This document shows, piece by piece, positions 25,274 through 33,151 of a stretch of DNA of 34,302 bases. The DNA is taken from the NCBI GenBank assembly GCA_903914985.1, contig CAIWRE010000238.1, forward strand, positions 1 through 34,302, given 5' to 3'. This DNA comes from an uncultured beta proteobacterium (GTDB lineage: Bacteria > Pseudomonadota > Gammaproteobacteria > Burkholderiales > Burkholderiaceae_C). Below the pieces are notes generated by a model. That model was not told the origin of the DNA and searched no databases. It saw only the letters and a program-made list of their open reading frames with translations. The translations under genes and the position numbers were made by a program. The first letter of the stretch is position 1; each line of letters starts with the position of its first letter.

Positions 25274-27223
25274 TCAAGTGGCCAAGGCTTCGAGGGCCTC
25301 CGTGGCAGTCAGCCACTGGTCTTCCAAAGTCTTGAGCTCATCATTCACGGTTTTCAGGCGCTTGCCCAATTCCGCAATTTCATGGGGCAGGGGGCTTTGG
25401 CTGAGCTTGCCTTCCAGTACCGCACCTTCGCCGCTCAAGCTAGCAATGCGGGCGTCGAGACGTTCAATTTCTGTGGTCAGTTTGCGTTTCTGATCGGGTG
25501 AGACCACCGTCTTGACCGGTTTGGCCGATGCCTTGGCCTGCTGCTTGTTGAGCTGGTTTTGCGCTTCTTTGACGGCTTCGCGCTGGCGCTTGGCCTCGTC
25601 CAGCAGATAGCGCTGGTAGTCGTCGAGGTCGCCATCAAACGGCGCGACACCGCCACGCGACACCATCCAGAATTCGTCGCAGACTGAGCGCAGCAGGGCG
25701 CGGTCGTGGCTGACCAGCATCACCGTGCCTTCAAATTCATTGAGCGCCATGGCCAGCGCTTCGCGGGTGGCCAGGTCCAGGTGGTTGGTGGGCTCATCGA
25801 GCAACAGCAGATTGGGCCGCTGCCAAACGATCATGCACAACACCAGCCGGGCTTTTTCGCCACCGCTCATGCTGCCCACGGACTGCTTGACCATGTCGCC
25901 GCTGAAATTGAAGGTCCCTAAAAAGCTGCGCAAGTCTTGCTCGCGGGTAGCCTGCCCGGCAATGCGGCCCTCGGCGGTCATTTCTTTCACCAGCCGGATC
26001 ATGTGTTCCAGCGGAGTGTCTGCGGGGCGCAGCACATCCAACTCTTGCTGCGCAAAGTAGCCGATGTTCAGGCCCTTGCCCTCGGTGACCTCGCCGCCAA
26101 TGGGCGCCAGATCCCGCGCCACGGTTTTGACCAGGGTGGACTTGCCCTGTCCGTTGGCACCCAAAATGCCGATGCGTTGGCCTGCCAGCACCGAGCGGCT
26201 CACGTTTTGCACGATCACGGTGGGGCCGGTGTCCTCGGGCGCATCGGCGGGCGGCGGATAACCAAAACTCACACCCGACATCGACAGCATCGGGTTGGGC
26301 AGGTTGGCGGGTTCTTTGAACTCGAAGGTGAAGTCGGCATCGGCCAGCAGCGGCGCGATTTTTTCCATGCGGTCCAAGGCCTTGACCCGGCTTTGCGCCT
26401 GCTTGGCCTTGCTGGCTTTGGCCTTGAAGCGGGCAATGAACTTTTGCAGGTGGGCGATCTTGTCCTGCTGCTTGGCAAAGGCGTTTTGTTGCAACTCCAT
26501 TTGCTCGGCGCGCATGTCTTCGAACTTGCTGTAGTTGCCGCCGTAGCGCACCAGTTTGCCCGCATCGATATGCAGCGTGACGTTGGTCACCGCGTCCAAA
26601 AATTCCCGGTCGTGGCTGATCACCACCATGGTGCCTTCGTAGCGTTTGAGCCAGGCTTCCAACCATACCAATGCGTCCAAGTCCAAATGGTTGGTGGGCT
26701 CGTCGAGCAGCAGCAGGTCGGAGGGACACATGAGCGCGCGCGCCAGTTGCAAGCGCATGCGCCAGCCGCCCGAAAAACTGTTGACCGGGTTCTCCAACTC
26801 GGTGGTCTTGAAGCCCAAACCCAAAATCAAGGCCTGGGCGCGTGAGGCAGCGTCGTGCTCGCCTGCGTCGTACAGCGCCATATAGGCGTTGGCCATGCGG
26901 TCACCGTCGTCGGTGGCTTCGGAAGCTTTCACTTCCTCGCGCGCGGCATTGAGCACCGTGTCGCCTTCGATCACAAAGTCGGTGGCACTTTGGTCAGTCT
27001 CTGGCATGTCCTGGGCCACCTGGCCCATGCGCCATTGGGCGGGGATGTAGTACTCGCCAGCGTCCTCATGCAAATTGCCATTGAAGAGGGCAAACAGCGA
27101 AGACTTGCCCGCGCCGTTGCGCCCGACCAGGCCGACTTTTTCTCCGGGGTTGAGGGTGACCGAGGCGTGTTCCAGCAAGACCTTGGCACTGCGGCGCAAG
27201 GTCACGTTTTTAAGAGTAATCAT
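25274..27223 (-). CDS. ABC-F family ATPase (YheS-like)
   Basis: A 649-residue soluble protein with two ABC ATPase domains and no membrane segment, the mark of ABC-F translation factors that act on the ribosome. Domain 1 has G-R-N-G-A-G-K-S (34-41), S-F-S-G-G and L-L-L-D-E-P-T-N-H-L-D. A charged linker rich in K/A/Q follows, then domain 2 with G-A-N-G-Q-G-K-S-T, M-S-G-G-E and a second L-L-L-D-E-P-T-N-H-L-D. The C-terminal ~100 residues form a predicted coiled coil. The start (M-I-T-L-K-N-V-T-L-R-R) and length fit YheS more than EttA or Uup. It overlaps prmB by four bases (ATGA) and is the last gene of the minus-strand operon. Confidence 0.92.
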   Translation of the reverse strand: MITLKNVTLRRSAKVLLEHASVTLNPGEKVGLVGRNGAGKSSLFALFNGNLHEDAGEYYIPAQWRMGQVAQDMPETDQSATDFVIEGDTVLNAAREEVKASEATDDGDRMANAYMALYDAGEHDAASRAQALILGLGFKTTELENPVNSFSGGWRMRLQLARALMCPSDLLLLDEPTNHLDLDALVWLEAWLKRYEGTMVVISHDREFLDAVTNVTLHIDAGKLVRYGGNYSKFEDMRAEQMELQQNAFAKQQDKIAHLQKFIARFKAKASKAKQAQSRVKALDRMEKIAPLLADADFTFEFKEPANLPNPMLSMSGVSFGYPPPADAPEDTGPTVIVQNVSRSVLAGQRIGILGANGQGKSTLVKTVARDLAPIGGEVTEGKGLNIGYFAQQELDVLRPADTPLEHMIRLVKEMTAEGRIAGQATREQDLRSFLGTFNFSGDMVKQSVGSMSGGEKARLVLCMIVWQRPNLLLLDEPTNHLDLATREALAMALNEFEGTVMLVSHDRALLRSVCDEFWMVSRGGVAPFDGDLDDYQRYLLDEAKRQREAVKEAQNQLNKQQAKASAKPVKTVVSPDQKRKLTTEIERLDARIASLSGEGAVLEGKLSQSPLPHEIAELGKRLKTVNDELKTLEDQWLTATEALEALAT

Positions 27224-28119
27224 GAAGTAAGGGTTTCGCGCGTGAGGAGCAGTACCTGGTCTTCACCAGCGCTGGTTTCCAGCCAAATCACTTCCAGCGA
27301 CGGAAATGCGGCTTCAAAAAAGGAGCGTTCGTTGCCGATTTCCAGCACCATAACCCCTTGGGGTGAAAGGTGGGCGGCCACGGTGTGTAGCAAGGTGCGG
27401 ACAAAGTCCATGCCGTCCGTGCCGCCTTGGCAATTGCCGTCCAAAGCCATGGCGGGTTCGGCCCGGTACTCGGGCGGCAAGTCGGCCATGCTCTGGTGGT
27501 TGACGTAGGGCGGATTGCACAGAATCAAATCAAACGGCCCCTGCGCGGCAAGCTCCGGCGCCTTGAGGCCATCGGAAGTCACCAGGGTGATGCGGTCTTG
27601 CAGGCTGTGCTTGTCCACATTGATGCGGGCTACTTCCAGCGCATCGCTGGAGAGGTCACTGGCCGTCACCACCACGTCCGGGAACACGCTGGCGGCGATG
27701 ACCGCCAGGCTGCCGTTGCCCGTGCACAAGTCGAGCACTTTGTGGGTCGATGCCTGCAGAAAGTAGTCCATGCCACCCTCCACCAGCAGCTCGGCAATCA
27801 GCGAGCGCGGCACGATGACCCGTTCGTCGACGTAAAAGGAAAAACCTTGCAGCCAGGCTTCCCGGGTGAGGTAGGCGGCGGGCTTGCGGCTCTGGATGCG
27901 CTGGGCAATCAAGGCCTGCACCTTCGCCACTTGTTCTGCCGTCAAGCCTTGGTCGCCCTGGGAGTCTTCACCATCCAGCGCCGTGTCCAAGGGCAAACAA
28001 AGCTGACACAGCACCAACCAAGCAGCTTCGTCCTGCGCATTGGTCGTGCCATGCCCAAACGACACACCGGCGTCTGCGAGCGACCGTGCGCTCGCTGAAA
28101 TCAGATCCAGCAGCGTCAT
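27220..28119 (-). CDS. prmB: Ribosomal protein L3 glutamine N5-methyltransferase
   Basis: A 299-residue HemK-family methyltransferase. SAM-binding motif I reads V-L-D-L-C-T-G-N-G (128-136); the D-L-C-T-G form is typical of PrmB rather than PrmC. The catalytic N-P-P-Y motif is at 202-205. It methylates a Gln of ribosomal protein L3 during large-subunit assembly. It overlaps dapE upstream and the ABC-F gene downstream by four bases each, so all three are probably translated from one transcript. Confidence 0.92.
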   Translation of the reverse strand: MTLLDLISASARSLADAGVSFGHGTTNAQDEAAWLVLCQLCLPLDTALDGEDSQGDQGLTAEQVAKVQALIAQRIQSRKPAAYLTREAWLQGFSFYVDERVIVPRSLIAELLVEGGMDYFLQASTHKVLDLCTGNGSLAVIAASVFPDVVVTASDLSSDALEVARINVDKHSLQDRITLVTSDGLKAPELAAQGPFDLILCNPPYVNHQSMADLPPEYRAEPAMALDGNCQGGTDGMDFVRTLLHTVAAHLSPQGVMVLEIGNERSFFEAAFPSLEVIWLETSAGEDQVLLLTRETLTS

Positions 28120-29300
28120 GCCAGAGCCTGCGTATGCAAGCGCTCGAGCACCCGGCGGTAGATGTTTTTCAAAGGCTCGATGTCGGTCACCGCCACGTAT
28201 TCATTGATCTTGTGGATCGTCGCGTTGGGCGGGCCCAACTCAATCACCTGCGGACAGATTTGCGCCAAAAAACGCCCGTCGCTGGTGCCGCCGGTGGTGG
28301 AGAGTTGTGTTTCGATGCCAGTCTCGTCCAGGATGGCACCGCGCACCGCATCGACCAAGGTGCCGGGAGGTGTCAAAAAGGGCAGGCCGCCTATCGTCCA
28401 CACCAAGTCGTACTTCAGTCCATGTTGGTCCAGAACCGCGCACAAGCGCGATTGCAAGGACTCCGGTGTGGACTCGGTGCAGAAGCGGAAATTGAAGTCG
28501 ATGACCACTTCGCCGGGAATCACATTGCTGGCACCGGTGCCGCCGTGCATATTGCTCACCTGCCAACTGGTGGGTGGAAAGTAGGCATTGCCTTCGTCCC
28601 AGCGAATGCCGACCAGCTCCGCCAGCGCAGGAGCCGCGCGGTGGATGGGGTTGTCCGCCATGTGCGGGTAGGCAATATGGCCTTGCACGCCCTTGACCGT
28701 GAGTTTGCCGCTCATGGTGCCGCGCCGGCCGTTTTTGATCATGTCGCCGGTGCGCTCGACCGAGGTGGGCTCACCCACGATGACGTAATCCAGCACTTCG
28801 CCGCGTGCTTTGAGGGTGTTGCACACCACCACCGTGCCATCGACGGCCGGGCCTTCTTCGTCGCTGGTCAAGAGCAGGGCAATGTTCAGCGCGGGCTGGG
28901 GGGTGTGGCTTATGAATTCTTCGATGGCCACCACAAACGCTGCCAGCGACGTTTTCATGTCGCTGGCGCCGCGCCCGAATAGTTTGCCGTCTTTATGGGT
29001 AGGGCTGAACGGTGCGCTGTCCCATTGCGCCAGCGGCCCGGTCGGCACCACGTCGGTATGGCCCGCAAAAACCAGAGTTTTGGCCGTCGCGGCGCTGCTA
29101 CTGACGGCGCTCGCATTGCGCTTAGCCCACAGATTGGTCACGCGAAAATCCGCAGGGCCGCTCTCCAGGAATTTGCACACAAAGCCAAGGGCTTGCAGCC
29201 GCTGTGCGATCAGTGGTTGACAACCCGCGTCATGGGGCGTGACCGACGCAAGGCTCAGCAACTGCTCGGTGAGTTGCAGGGTGGCGTTGGCATTGCTCAT
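28116..29300 (-). CDS. dapE: Succinyl-diaminopimelate desuccinylase
   Basis: A 394-residue M20-family metallohydrolase that removes succinate from N-succinyl-LL-diaminopimelate in lysine and peptidoglycan precursor synthesis. Residues visible are H81 and D83 (F-A-G-H-T-D), bridging D114 (G-A-S-D-M-K), E148/E149 (S-D-E-E-G) and the C-terminal metal His in N-A-T-I-H-K-I-N-E. A Ser/Ala-rich stretch at ~63-74 (around A-V-S-S-S-A-A-T-A) looks like an inserted surface loop. It overlaps pilU by one base and prmB by four bases. Confidence 0.95.
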   Translation of the reverse strand: MSNANATLQLTEQLLSLASVTPHDAGCQPLIAQRLQALGFVCKFLESGPADFRVTNLWAKRNASAVSSSAATAKTLVFAGHTDVVPTGPLAQWDSAPFSPTHKDGKLFGRGASDMKTSLAAFVVAIEEFISHTPQPALNIALLLTSDEEGPAVDGTVVVCNTLKARGEVLDYVIVGEPTSVERTGDMIKNGRRGTMSGKLTVKGVQGHIAYPHMADNPIHRAAPALAELVGIRWDEGNAYFPPTSWQVSNMHGGTGASNVIPGEVVIDFNFRFCTESTPESLQSRLCAVLDQHGLKYDLVWTIGGLPFLTPPGTLVDAVRGAILDETGIETQLSTTGGTSDGRFLAQICPQVIELGPPNATIHKINEYVAVTDIEPLKNIYRRVLERLHTQALA

Positions 29301-30445
29301 CAGGGGTGAAGCATCAGGGTAATCGGACTGGCGCCTTCAGTCTGCGGGTTGTCGATACTGGGCGCGTCCGCTTGGTTTTGCATGCGCCACACCAGGTTGG
29401 TGGCGGAATCCGCATGGGCCAGGCCTTCGCTTTCGGCCACCACGCCCTCGGCAATCAGGCGGGAGATGTCCTGCTCAAAGGACTGCGAACCCACCGAGAG
29501 CGACTGCTCCATTGCCGCAGGGATGTCTGCAAAGTTCCCTTCCTGGATCAATTCTGCAATGCGCGTGGTGTTCATCATGACTTCACACGCTGCCACGCGC
29601 TGGCCTTTGGTGGTGCGAATCAAGCGTTGCGACAGCATGGCCTTGAGCGCCAAAGCCAGATCGCGCTGCACAGCGTCGCGGGAATCCGCGGGGTAAAAGC
29701 CCAAAATCCGGTTGAGTGCGTGGTAGCTGTTGTTGGCATGCAGGGTGGCCAGACACAAATGGCCCGACTGCGCGTAGCCCAGCGCAGCCGACATGGTTTC
29801 GGGGTCACGGATTTCGCCCACAAAAATCACATCCGGCGACTGGCGAAGCGCATTTTTCATGGCCAATTCCAGCGATACCGTATCCACGCCAATTTCGCGC
29901 TGATTCACGATCGACTTGTTGTGCTTGAAAACAAATTCAATCGGGTTTTCAAATGTCAGGATGTGTCCGGAGGTGGTGGCGTTGCGGTAGTCCAGCATAG
30001 ACGCCATGGTCGTACTTTTGCCTGCACCTGCAGCCCCCACCATCAGCACCAGGCCGCGCTTTTCCATGACCAGACTGCGCAGAATCGGTGGCAAGCCGCT
30101 GTCGAGCAGACTGGGAATCTGGAACGGCACATAGCGAATGACCACCGCCACCGTTCCTCGCTGCACAAAAGCACTGATGCGAAAACGCCCCAGGTTCTCG
30201 AGCGGCAAAACCATCGTCAACTCATTTTCCGCCATCAGTTGCTGCATGCTCTCCGGTGGCACCAACCCTTCCAGCAATTCCCGTGGTGCTTGCACCCCCA
30301 GTGGCTGACTGGTGATGGGCACTACCAAGCCGTGAATACGCACCATGGGCGGGCTGTTGGCCGAGAGGTAAATATCGGAGGCCTTTTTGTCCACCATGAA
30401 ACGCAGCATGCGTTCGAGGACGTCGTTCTTGGCAGTCTGCGTCAT
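29300..30445 (-). CDS. pilU: Type IV pilus retraction ATPase PilU
   Basis: A 381-residue PilT/PilU-type secretion ATPase of the inner membrane that assists pilus retraction. It has Walker A G-A-A-G-A-G-K-S-T (137-145), an Asp box F-E-N-P-I-E, Walker B V-I-F-V-G-E-I-R-D and the His box H-L-C-L-A-T-L-H-A-N. The N-terminal D-K-K-A-S-D-I-Y-L-S-A and the long C-terminal tail fit PilU better than PilT. No pilT or other pilus gene is in the window. It sits between dapD and dapE, with a one-base overlap to dapE. Confidence 0.88.
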   Translation of the reverse strand: MTQTAKNDVLERMLRFMVDKKASDIYLSANSPPMVRIHGLVVPITSQPLGVQAPRELLEGLVPPESMQQLMAENELTMVLPLENLGRFRISAFVQRGTVAVVIRYVPFQIPSLLDSGLPPILRSLVMEKRGLVLMVGAAGAGKSTTMASMLDYRNATTSGHILTFENPIEFVFKHNKSIVNQREIGVDTVSLELAMKNALRQSPDVIFVGEIRDPETMSAALGYAQSGHLCLATLHANNSYHALNRILGFYPADSRDAVQRDLALALKAMLSQRLIRTTKGQRVAACEVMMNTTRIAELIQEGNFADIPAAMEQSLSVGSQSFEQDISRLIAEGVVAESEGLAHADSATNLVWRMQNQADAPSIDNPQTEGASPITLMLHP

Positions 30446-30484
30446 GGGGTTCGGTTCGTCCTGGTGTGAAAAAAGGAGGGCGGC

Positions 30485-31309
30485 TTAGTCGCGCAGCAAG
30501 TCGTTGAGCGAGGTCTTGGCGCGGGTTTGCGCGTCCACGCGTTTGACGATGATGGCCGCATACAGGCTGTATTTGCCATCACCTTTGGGCAGGCTGCCGC
30601 TGATGACCACTGACCCGGAAGGAATGCGGCCATAACTCACGGTGTCTGTGGCGCGATCGTAAATAGGCGTGCTTTGACCGAGGTAGACGCCCATGGAAAT
30701 GACGGAGTTTTCTTCGACGATCACGCCCTCGACGACTTCGGAGCGCGCACCGATGAAGCAGTTGTCTTCGATGATGGTGGGGCCGGCTTGCATGGGTTCG
30801 AGCACGCCACCGATGCCCACGCCGCCGCTCAAGTGAACATGCTTGCCGATCTGTGCGCACGAGCCTACCGTGGCCCAGGTGTCCACCATCGTGCCTTCGT
30901 CGACATAGGCGCCGATGTTGACGTAGGAAGGCATCAAGATCACGCCTTTGGCCACATGGCTGCCGCGTCGCGCGACTGCGGGGGGCACCACGCGCACGCC
31001 GGTGGCTTTCATCTCGGCCTCAGTGAGGCCTGCAAATTTGGTGGGCACTTTGTCGTAAAAGCCCAAGTCGCCCGCGTTGATGAGCACATTGTCTTTGAGG
31101 CGAAAGCTCAGCAACACGGCCTTTTTGATCCATTGGTGCGTGGTCCATTGGCCCACGCCGTCGCGGGTCGCCACGCGCAGCGCACCTTTGTCAAGTTCCG
31201 CGATGACGTGTTCCACGGCATCGACCACCTCTTTGGGCGCGGATTGAATCGAAATATTTGCGCGGTTTTCCCACGCGGCGTCGAGGATGTTTTGCAATTG
31301 TTGGGTCAT
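30485..31309 (-). CDS. dapD: Tetrahydrodipicolinate N-succinyltransferase
   Basis: A 274-residue enzyme, the normal length, that succinylates tetrahydrodipicolinate in the DAP branch. The N-terminal helical domain starts M-T-Q-Q-L-Q-N-I-L-D. The central left-handed beta helix of hexapeptide repeats covers about 105-215, with I-G-A-Y-V-D-E-G-T-M-V-D-T-W-A-T-V-G as the conserved signature. The frame extends 34 codons further upstream, but ATG 31309 gives the family start. It lies 44 bases after dapC and 39 bases before pilU, so co-transcription is likely. Confidence 0.95.
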   Translation of the reverse strand: MTQQLQNILDAAWENRANISIQSAPKEVVDAVEHVIAELDKGALRVATRDGVGQWTTHQWIKKAVLLSFRLKDNVLINAGDLGFYDKVPTKFAGLTEAEMKATGVRVVPPAVARRGSHVAKGVILMPSYVNIGAYVDEGTMVDTWATVGSCAQIGKHVHLSGGVGIGGVLEPMQAGPTIIEDNCFIGARSEVVEGVIVEENSVISMGVYLGQSTPIYDRATDTVSYGRIPSGSVVISGSLPKGDGKYSLYAAIIVKRVDAQTRAKTSLNDLLRD

Positions 31310-31353
31310 GGGAGAGATGCTTGAAATAAAGTGGGGAACAAAATGGGTAAAGC

Positions 31354-32562
31354 TCAGCTGCTTTGCCGGGATTTGACAAATGCAACGATGCGCTGTGCGG
31401 CTTCCATGCATTCATCGGCTTGGGCTACCAATGCCATGCGGATGCGTCCGGCGCCAGGGTTCAGCCCATGGGCTTCACGCGCAAGGTAGGAGCCGGGCAA
31501 CACGGTCACATTGTAGGTAGCGTACAGGTCGCGAGCGAAGTCTTCGTCACTGCCTTGCACACCCGCCCACAAGTAAAAGCCTGCGTCTGGCAGCGCCACG
31601 TCCAGCACCTCGGCCAGGAGAGGCGTAATCTGCGCAAACTTCTGGCGGTACTGTGCGCGGTTGTCCAACACATGGGCCTCGTCGTTCCATGCGGCGATGC
31701 TGGCGCTTTGTACGACCGGGCTCATGGCGCTGCCGTGGTAGGTGCGATAAAGCAAAAAGTCCTTGATCAGTGCGGCGTCACCGGCGCAAAAGCCGCTGCG
31801 CATGCCCGGCACATTGCTGCGCTTGGACAGGCTGGTAAACGCCAGCAAATTCTTGAAATCGCTGCGTCCCAACGCGGCAGCGGCCTCCAAACCGCCCAAC
31901 GGTGCTTCGTCGCGGAAATAGATTTCGCTGTAGCACTCGTCCGAGGCAATCACAAAGCCGTAGCGGTCGCTGAGTTCAAACAGCAACTTCCATTCCGACA
32001 GCGGCATGACCGCACCGGCCGGGTTACCCGGACTGCAGACAAAGAGCAGCTGGGTGCGCGCCCACACTTCGGCGGGCACGCTGGCCCAGTCCTGGGCGAA
32101 GTTGCGCTTCGGGTCCGAGGCCACGAAGTAGGGTTCAGCCCCGCCCAGTAAAGCGGCGCCTTCGTAAATTTGGTAGAACGGGTTGGGGCAGACCACCACG
32201 GGCCTGGCACCGGACGCCGCGGGCGCCAGCACGGTTTGGGCAAATGCAAACAGTGCTTCGCGCGAGCCGTTGATCGGCAGAATTTGCGTGCCAGGGTTGA
32301 CCATTAACTGGTAGCGGCGGTGCAGCCAGTGGGCAATGGCCTCCCGCAATGCGGATTCCCCTGCAGTGGCAGGGTAACCGGCCAAACCCGTGCCCATGAT
32401 GGCGTCGCAGTAGGCCTGTTTGATGAGCGCCGGTGTGGCGTGGCGCGGCTCGCCGATACCCAGACTGATGGGGCGCAAACCGGGGTTGGGCGTCACAGTG
32501 GAAAACAGCTGGCGCAGCCGTTCAAACGGGTAGGCTTGCAGAAGTGCTAGGTGGGCATTCAT
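31354..32562 (-). CDS. dapC: Succinyldiaminopimelate transaminase
   Basis: A 402-residue class I/II PLP aminotransferase that makes N-succinyl-diaminopimelate. Visible residues are N180-P181 (C-S-P-G-N-P-A-G), D208 and Y211 (A-S-D-E-C-Y), the PLP-binding Lys 247 in S-L-S-K-R-S-N-V-P-G-M-R, and the C-terminal R-I-R-M-A-L. Its place directly ahead of dapD and in the same operon as dapE supports the DapC assignment over a general aspartate aminotransferase. It is the first gene of the operon; the start is ATG 32562. Confidence 0.93.
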   Translation of the reverse strand: MNAHLALLQAYPFERLRQLFSTVTPNPGLRPISLGIGEPRHATPALIKQAYCDAIMGTGLAGYPATAGESALREAIAHWLHRRYQLMVNPGTQILPINGSREALFAFAQTVLAPAASGARPVVVCPNPFYQIYEGAALLGGAEPYFVASDPKRNFAQDWASVPAEVWARTQLLFVCSPGNPAGAVMPLSEWKLLFELSDRYGFVIASDECYSEIYFRDEAPLGGLEAAAALGRSDFKNLLAFTSLSKRSNVPGMRSGFCAGDAALIKDFLLYRTYHGSAMSPVVQSASIAAWNDEAHVLDNRAQYRQKFAQITPLLAEVLDVALPDAGFYLWAGVQGSDEDFARDLYATYNVTVLPGSYLAREAHGLNPGAGRIRMALVAQADECMEAAQRIVAFVKSRQSS

Positions 32563-32663
32563 AGGCGCTAATTATCGTTGATTCATCGTTAAACTCGAAG
32601 TTTTTGCGATATCCGCAAGTGTTGCCACCGCGCCTTTGACCCCAAGCCATTCCAAAGCCCACC
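32563..32663. promoter_or_regulatory. Divergent intergenic region dapC / hpt with palindrome and direct repeat
   Basis: This 101-base gap must hold the promoter of the dap operon and probably that of the Hpt gene. TTGCG-ATATC-CGCAA (32604-32618) is a near-perfect inverted repeat and a candidate operator. ATCGTT occurs twice, 11 bases apart (32574-32579 and 32585-32590), on one face of the helix. I found no -35/-10 pair good enough to place a start in either direction. Confidence 0.35.
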
Positions 32664-33026
32664 ATGCCCGCAGCGTCTGCCAACTATCAGTTTTTGAACC
32701 TGGCGAGTTCGTTGGAATACCTGATGGACCCCCAGGGTGTGCGGGACATGCTGCCCCACTTGATGAAAACCTTGGATCGGGATGTGCCCGACATCACCCA
32801 GATGCTGCGCGCGGGCGATTCCACTGAAGCTGCGGCGCGCCTGCATGCACTCAAGGGTTTTTTGCCGATTTTTTGCTATCCGGAGTTGTTCAGCGAGCTG
32901 GTGCGGGTTGAGAAGATGTGCAAGGCGGGCCCCTGCGCCGATTTGCTGGATGCCTATGGAGCGCTGGCTCTGCAACTGCAAGGTCTTGCCCGGGACGCCT
33001 CACACTTCCAATCACAGCCGGGGTAG
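32664..33026 (+). CDS. Stand-alone Hpt (histidine phosphotransfer) protein
   Basis: A 120-residue, mostly helical protein with the Hpt signature A-R-L-H-A-L-K-G, placing the phospho-accepting His at residue 61. Such proteins pass phosphoryl groups between response-regulator domains in multistep phosphorelays. No sensor kinase or regulator gene is in the window, so partners are unknown. It is not preceded by a clear Shine-Dalgarno sequence and sits between the dap operon and smc. Length fits a single-domain Hpt. Confidence 0.75.
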   Translation: MPAASANYQFLNLASSLEYLMDPQGVRDMLPHLMKTLDRDVPDITQMLRAGDSTEAAARLHALKGFLPIFCYPELFSELVRVEKMCKAGPCADLLDAYGALALQLQGLARDASHFQSQPG

Positions 33027-33029
33027 CGA

Positions 33030-33059
33030 GGGCGCCGGGCAAACCAAAATAAGGCGTCC
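33030..33059 (+). terminator. Stem-loop after the Hpt gene
   Basis: GGGCGCC (33030-33036) can pair with GGCGTCC (33053-33059), with one G-T wobble, around a 16-base A-rich loop. There is no T-run, so it is a weak terminator candidate. The rest of 33027-33151 shows a second short stem (33060-33076) and no clear promoter for smc. Confidence 0.25.
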
Positions 33060-33151
33060 GGTACCCGCGCGGTATCATTCAATCTCACAGAAGCCCCGGT
33101 TCTGTCGAATTTCATCTTCTAAAACCCCGTTCAGCTTCCCGCCAACACGCA

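Noticed and set aside
31310..31411. Longer start for dapD
   Set aside because: The extra 34 residues are not family-like and overlap the end of dapC; ATG 31309 gives the normal 274-residue enzyme.
33060..33076. Short inverted repeat upstream of smc as a promoter or terminator
   Set aside because: The stem is six pairs with one wobble, no T-run follows, and TATCAT within it has no suitable -35 element.
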